From: Spirochaetia bacterium UBA5550
Lineage (GTDB): Bacteria; Spirochaetota; UBA4802; UBA5550
DNA length: 6,588 nt
Direction of reading: 5' to 3'
NCBI GenBank assembly: GCA_002425885.1
Contig: DINC01000329.1
Coordinates: 6,648-13,235, forward strand
Of this stretch, positions 4,976 through 6,588 are shown piece by piece; the first letter of the stretch is position 1; the number at the start of each line of letters is the position of its first letter. A program made the position numbers and the translations under genes. The notes below the pieces were generated by a model. The model made no database searches and had not been told where the DNA came from. It saw nothing but the letters and a program-made list of their open reading frames with translations.

Positions 4976-6588
4976 AATATGAATTCTTCAGGTACTGCTG
5001 ATTCTGGTATTTCTGCGGATCAAGGTAAACCGCAGATACACGATTTGCTTTAACAACATTAAGATTTTTGTCAAGATTAACAACGTATATACCGGGTGTA
5101 AATTCAAAATCTCTCACAACTTTTTTAGAAACCCAGATTCTCTTTTTTCTTTTTGATGAGTATTTTTTTACTTTTTTCCATGAGACAGCTTTATAATCTT
5201 TCATACCTTCAATGATACGGTTAGTTTCTTCATCACCTGCGCCAAGTGATTCTGACACAGCGTGTTCAAGTCCCTCTTTGCTTCTGAGAGCAAGGATAAA
5301 TGGTTTTGTAACAGAAGATCTTTCAACTGCCATTGCTTTTCTGGTTCCAGCAGGGGAGTAGCGGTCCCCGTTGTTTCTTTCAGATGCTGAATTTCTTTCT
5401 CTCCGGTTGCCGTAAATTGCATTATTATACTTATCTCTTATAGCTGAATAAATAATATTTCTGCTTAAAGAGTTTTTCGCGTTTACAAAACAGGTGCGGG
5501 ATTTCCTGTATTTTTTCTTTTTGCTGTAGGCAAGGCCCTTCCTGTAATGATGCTCTGCCCTGTTAACTCTTCCAAGAATTGCCGAATAATAATCAATAGT
5601 GTCACTGGTGGATGAACTGTAATATCTCTTCATTGAATTTACTGCTGCATTTGCTCCTTCCACATCACCTTTTTCAAGAAATAGGACTGTAAGTCTTGCA
5701 AGCTTAAGTAACTCAATTCTATGTGTGACATCTTTAGGGTTATACTTCAGGCTGCTCCCTGATATATCCATTCCAAATACATCGTTGATAGTTTTAACAA
5801 GCATATCATAATGGGTTGAGATCATCTCTTCCATGTATCCCGGTTCGCGAAGTTTTTTCTCTTCAAGAGGGTGGGAGATAAAACCGCATTCATAAATAAT
5901 TGAAACCGGGAAAAGCAGATAATATGAAAATCTGTCATCAGCAACGGCCCCGTATTCCCAGTTATTAATTGAGTAGCCTTTTGATGATAGTGAATTTTTT
6001 ATATTATATGCATACTGCTTCGAAAATCCGCTGGCATCATATTTGTTGTAAAGTGTCAGGTACCCTGAATATGTACCTGTAATGTTTTTAAGAAGTTTTC
6101 TTCCTGAACTGTCACGGATTATATGTATCCCCGGCATGTTCACAAGTCCGTCAGCTTTTTCGAATACAGAAACATTATTCATGTGCATCTCAATAACAAG
6201 AAAAGCATTGGAATTATATGCGTTATCAGCCACATCTCTGAATTTCATATAGTGATATGAATCAGACTTCCCTTCGAGAACATTCATGTAATAAGGAGCT
6301 GCACTGACTTCTATATATTTATTGGATTTAAGCTTGTTATACAATTTTCTTGAATAGATTATTGAGTACCACTCCTCCGGAAGTCCTGTGACACCGATTC
6401 TTTCAGTTGTTGTCCCACGCCATCGTCCTGTATGGTCTTTACCGTGCGCTGGGCCGAAGTATATTTTAAATTTCCCGTCAGTGGCAAGCTGTTCATTCAG
6501 GGAGCCGTAAACATCATCAATATAATTTATAATTTCGGCTGCTTTATCATAATTATTCCGGTTTGCTTTGTTTAAAACTTTTTTTATG
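4944..6588 (-). CDS. N-acetylmuramoyl-L-alanine amidase (Amidase_3-like) with TPR-like/basic C-terminal extension, 5'-truncated
   Basis: Predicted zinc amidase cutting the MurNAc-L-Ala bond of peptidoglycan, presumably in the cell envelope. The frame is open to the window edge: the TTG at 6344 is an internal Leu and the true start lies outside, so no signal peptide can be judged. 547 residues are visible. The expected ligands are present in divergent settings: His48 in YFGPAHGKD (replacing the usual DPGHGG), Glu71/72 in GLPEEWYSI, His135 in VIEMHMNN, and catalytic Glu233 in SIIYECGFISHPLEEKKL. The amidase fold ends near residue 273. A helical region follows with one convincing TPR-like unit at about 342-372 (YRKGLAYSKKKKYRKSRTCF). 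Next come a polar low-complexity linker (about 392-415), a very basic stretch (about 470-490, with KYSSKRKKRIWVSKK) and a C-terminal segment of unknown role. The family assignment rests on motifs only. The gene probably heads or continues the operon with the radical SAM gene and mnmA. Confidence 0.8.
   Translation of the reverse strand, partial: IKKVLNKANRNNYDKAAEIINYIDDVYGSLNEQLATDGKFKIYFGPAHGKDHTGRWRGTTTERIGVTGLPEEWYSIIYSRKLYNKLKSNKYIEVSAAPYYMNVLEGKSDSYHYMKFRDVADNAYNSNAFLVIEMHMNNVSVFEKADGLVNMPGIHIIRDSSGRKLLKNITGTYSGYLTLYNKYDASGFSKQYAYNIKNSLSSKGYSINNWEYGAVADDRFSYYLLFPVSIIYECGFISHPLEEKKLREPGYMEEMISTHYDMLVKTINDVFGMDISGSSLKYNPKDVTHRIELLKLARLTVLFLEKGDVEGANAAVNSMKRYYSSSTSDTIDYYSAILGRVNRAEHHYRKGLAYSKKKKYRKSRTCFVNAKNSLSRNIIYSAIRDKYNNAIYGNRRERNSASERNNGDRYSPAGTRKAMAVERSSVTKPFILALRSKEGLEHAVSESLGAGDEETNRIIEGMKDYKAVSWKKVKKYSSKRKKRIWVSKKVVRDFEFTPGIYVVNLDKNLNVVKANRVSAVYLDPQKYQNQQYLKNSYFAETEKQKDI
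4985..4989 (-). promoter_or_regulatory. Weak Shine-Dalgarno for the TTG start of the radical SAM gene
   Basis: GAAGA on the minus strand (4989-4985) lies 9 bases before TTG 4975-4973. It is a weak match, and the purine-rich surroundings make it uncertain. A weak site, a TTG start and a 32-base overlap with the upstream gene all point to low translation, or dependence on ribosomes finishing the amidase gene. Confidence 0.35.

Noticed and set aside
6342..6344. TTG as a possible start of the amidase gene.
   Set aside because: The frame stays open to the window edge and the upstream part holds the first zinc-ligand His (AHGKD) and the Glu ligand, so the gene begins outside the window.

Overview
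The window is almost solidly coding: five protein genes in two converging groups, with no gene-free stretch longer than 2 bases. I see no RNA gene, insertion sequence, CRISPR array, prophage or plasmid signature. It reads as an ordinary bacterial chromosome using the standard code, with TGA as a genuine stop in three genes. Base composition is moderate (roughly low-40s % GC by eye). The peptidoglycan amidase shows the organism has a cell wall. The phylum cannot be fixed from sequence alone; a spirochaete-like or other deep-branching Gram-negative lineage is only a weak guess.

Plus strand, 2-2946: topA (DNA topoisomerase I, 5' end cut by the window edge) runs into a Xer-type tyrosine recombinase gene (xerC-like). 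The topA stop and the xerC start share a base (TGATG), so the pair is probably co-transcribed and translationally coupled. Both proteins act on chromosome topology: TopA relaxes negative supercoils and Xer recombinases resolve chromosome dimers.

Minus strand, 6588-2949: transcription runs right to left through an N-acetylmuramoyl-L-alanine amidase gene (5' end cut by the window edge), a radical SAM gene of the YhcC/YtqA (TIGR01212) family, and mnmA (tRNA U34 2-thiouridylase). Neighbouring genes overlap by 32 and 4 bases, so this is a tight operon. The radical SAM family includes YtqA/MnmL, which acts in xnm5s2U biosynthesis at the tRNA wobble uridine, the nucleotide MnmA thiolates. The radSAM-mnmA coupling therefore suggests a two-gene wobble-uridine modification module, and is the most informative functional clue here.

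The two groups meet tail to tail with only 2 bases between the xerC and mnmA stop codons and no recognisable terminator, so the transcripts probably overlap. No clearly new system is visible. The points most worth a second look are the putative MnmL-MnmA pairing, the divergent amidase with its TPR-like and very basic C-terminal extension, and an apparent insertion in the N-terminal domain of the Xer recombinase.
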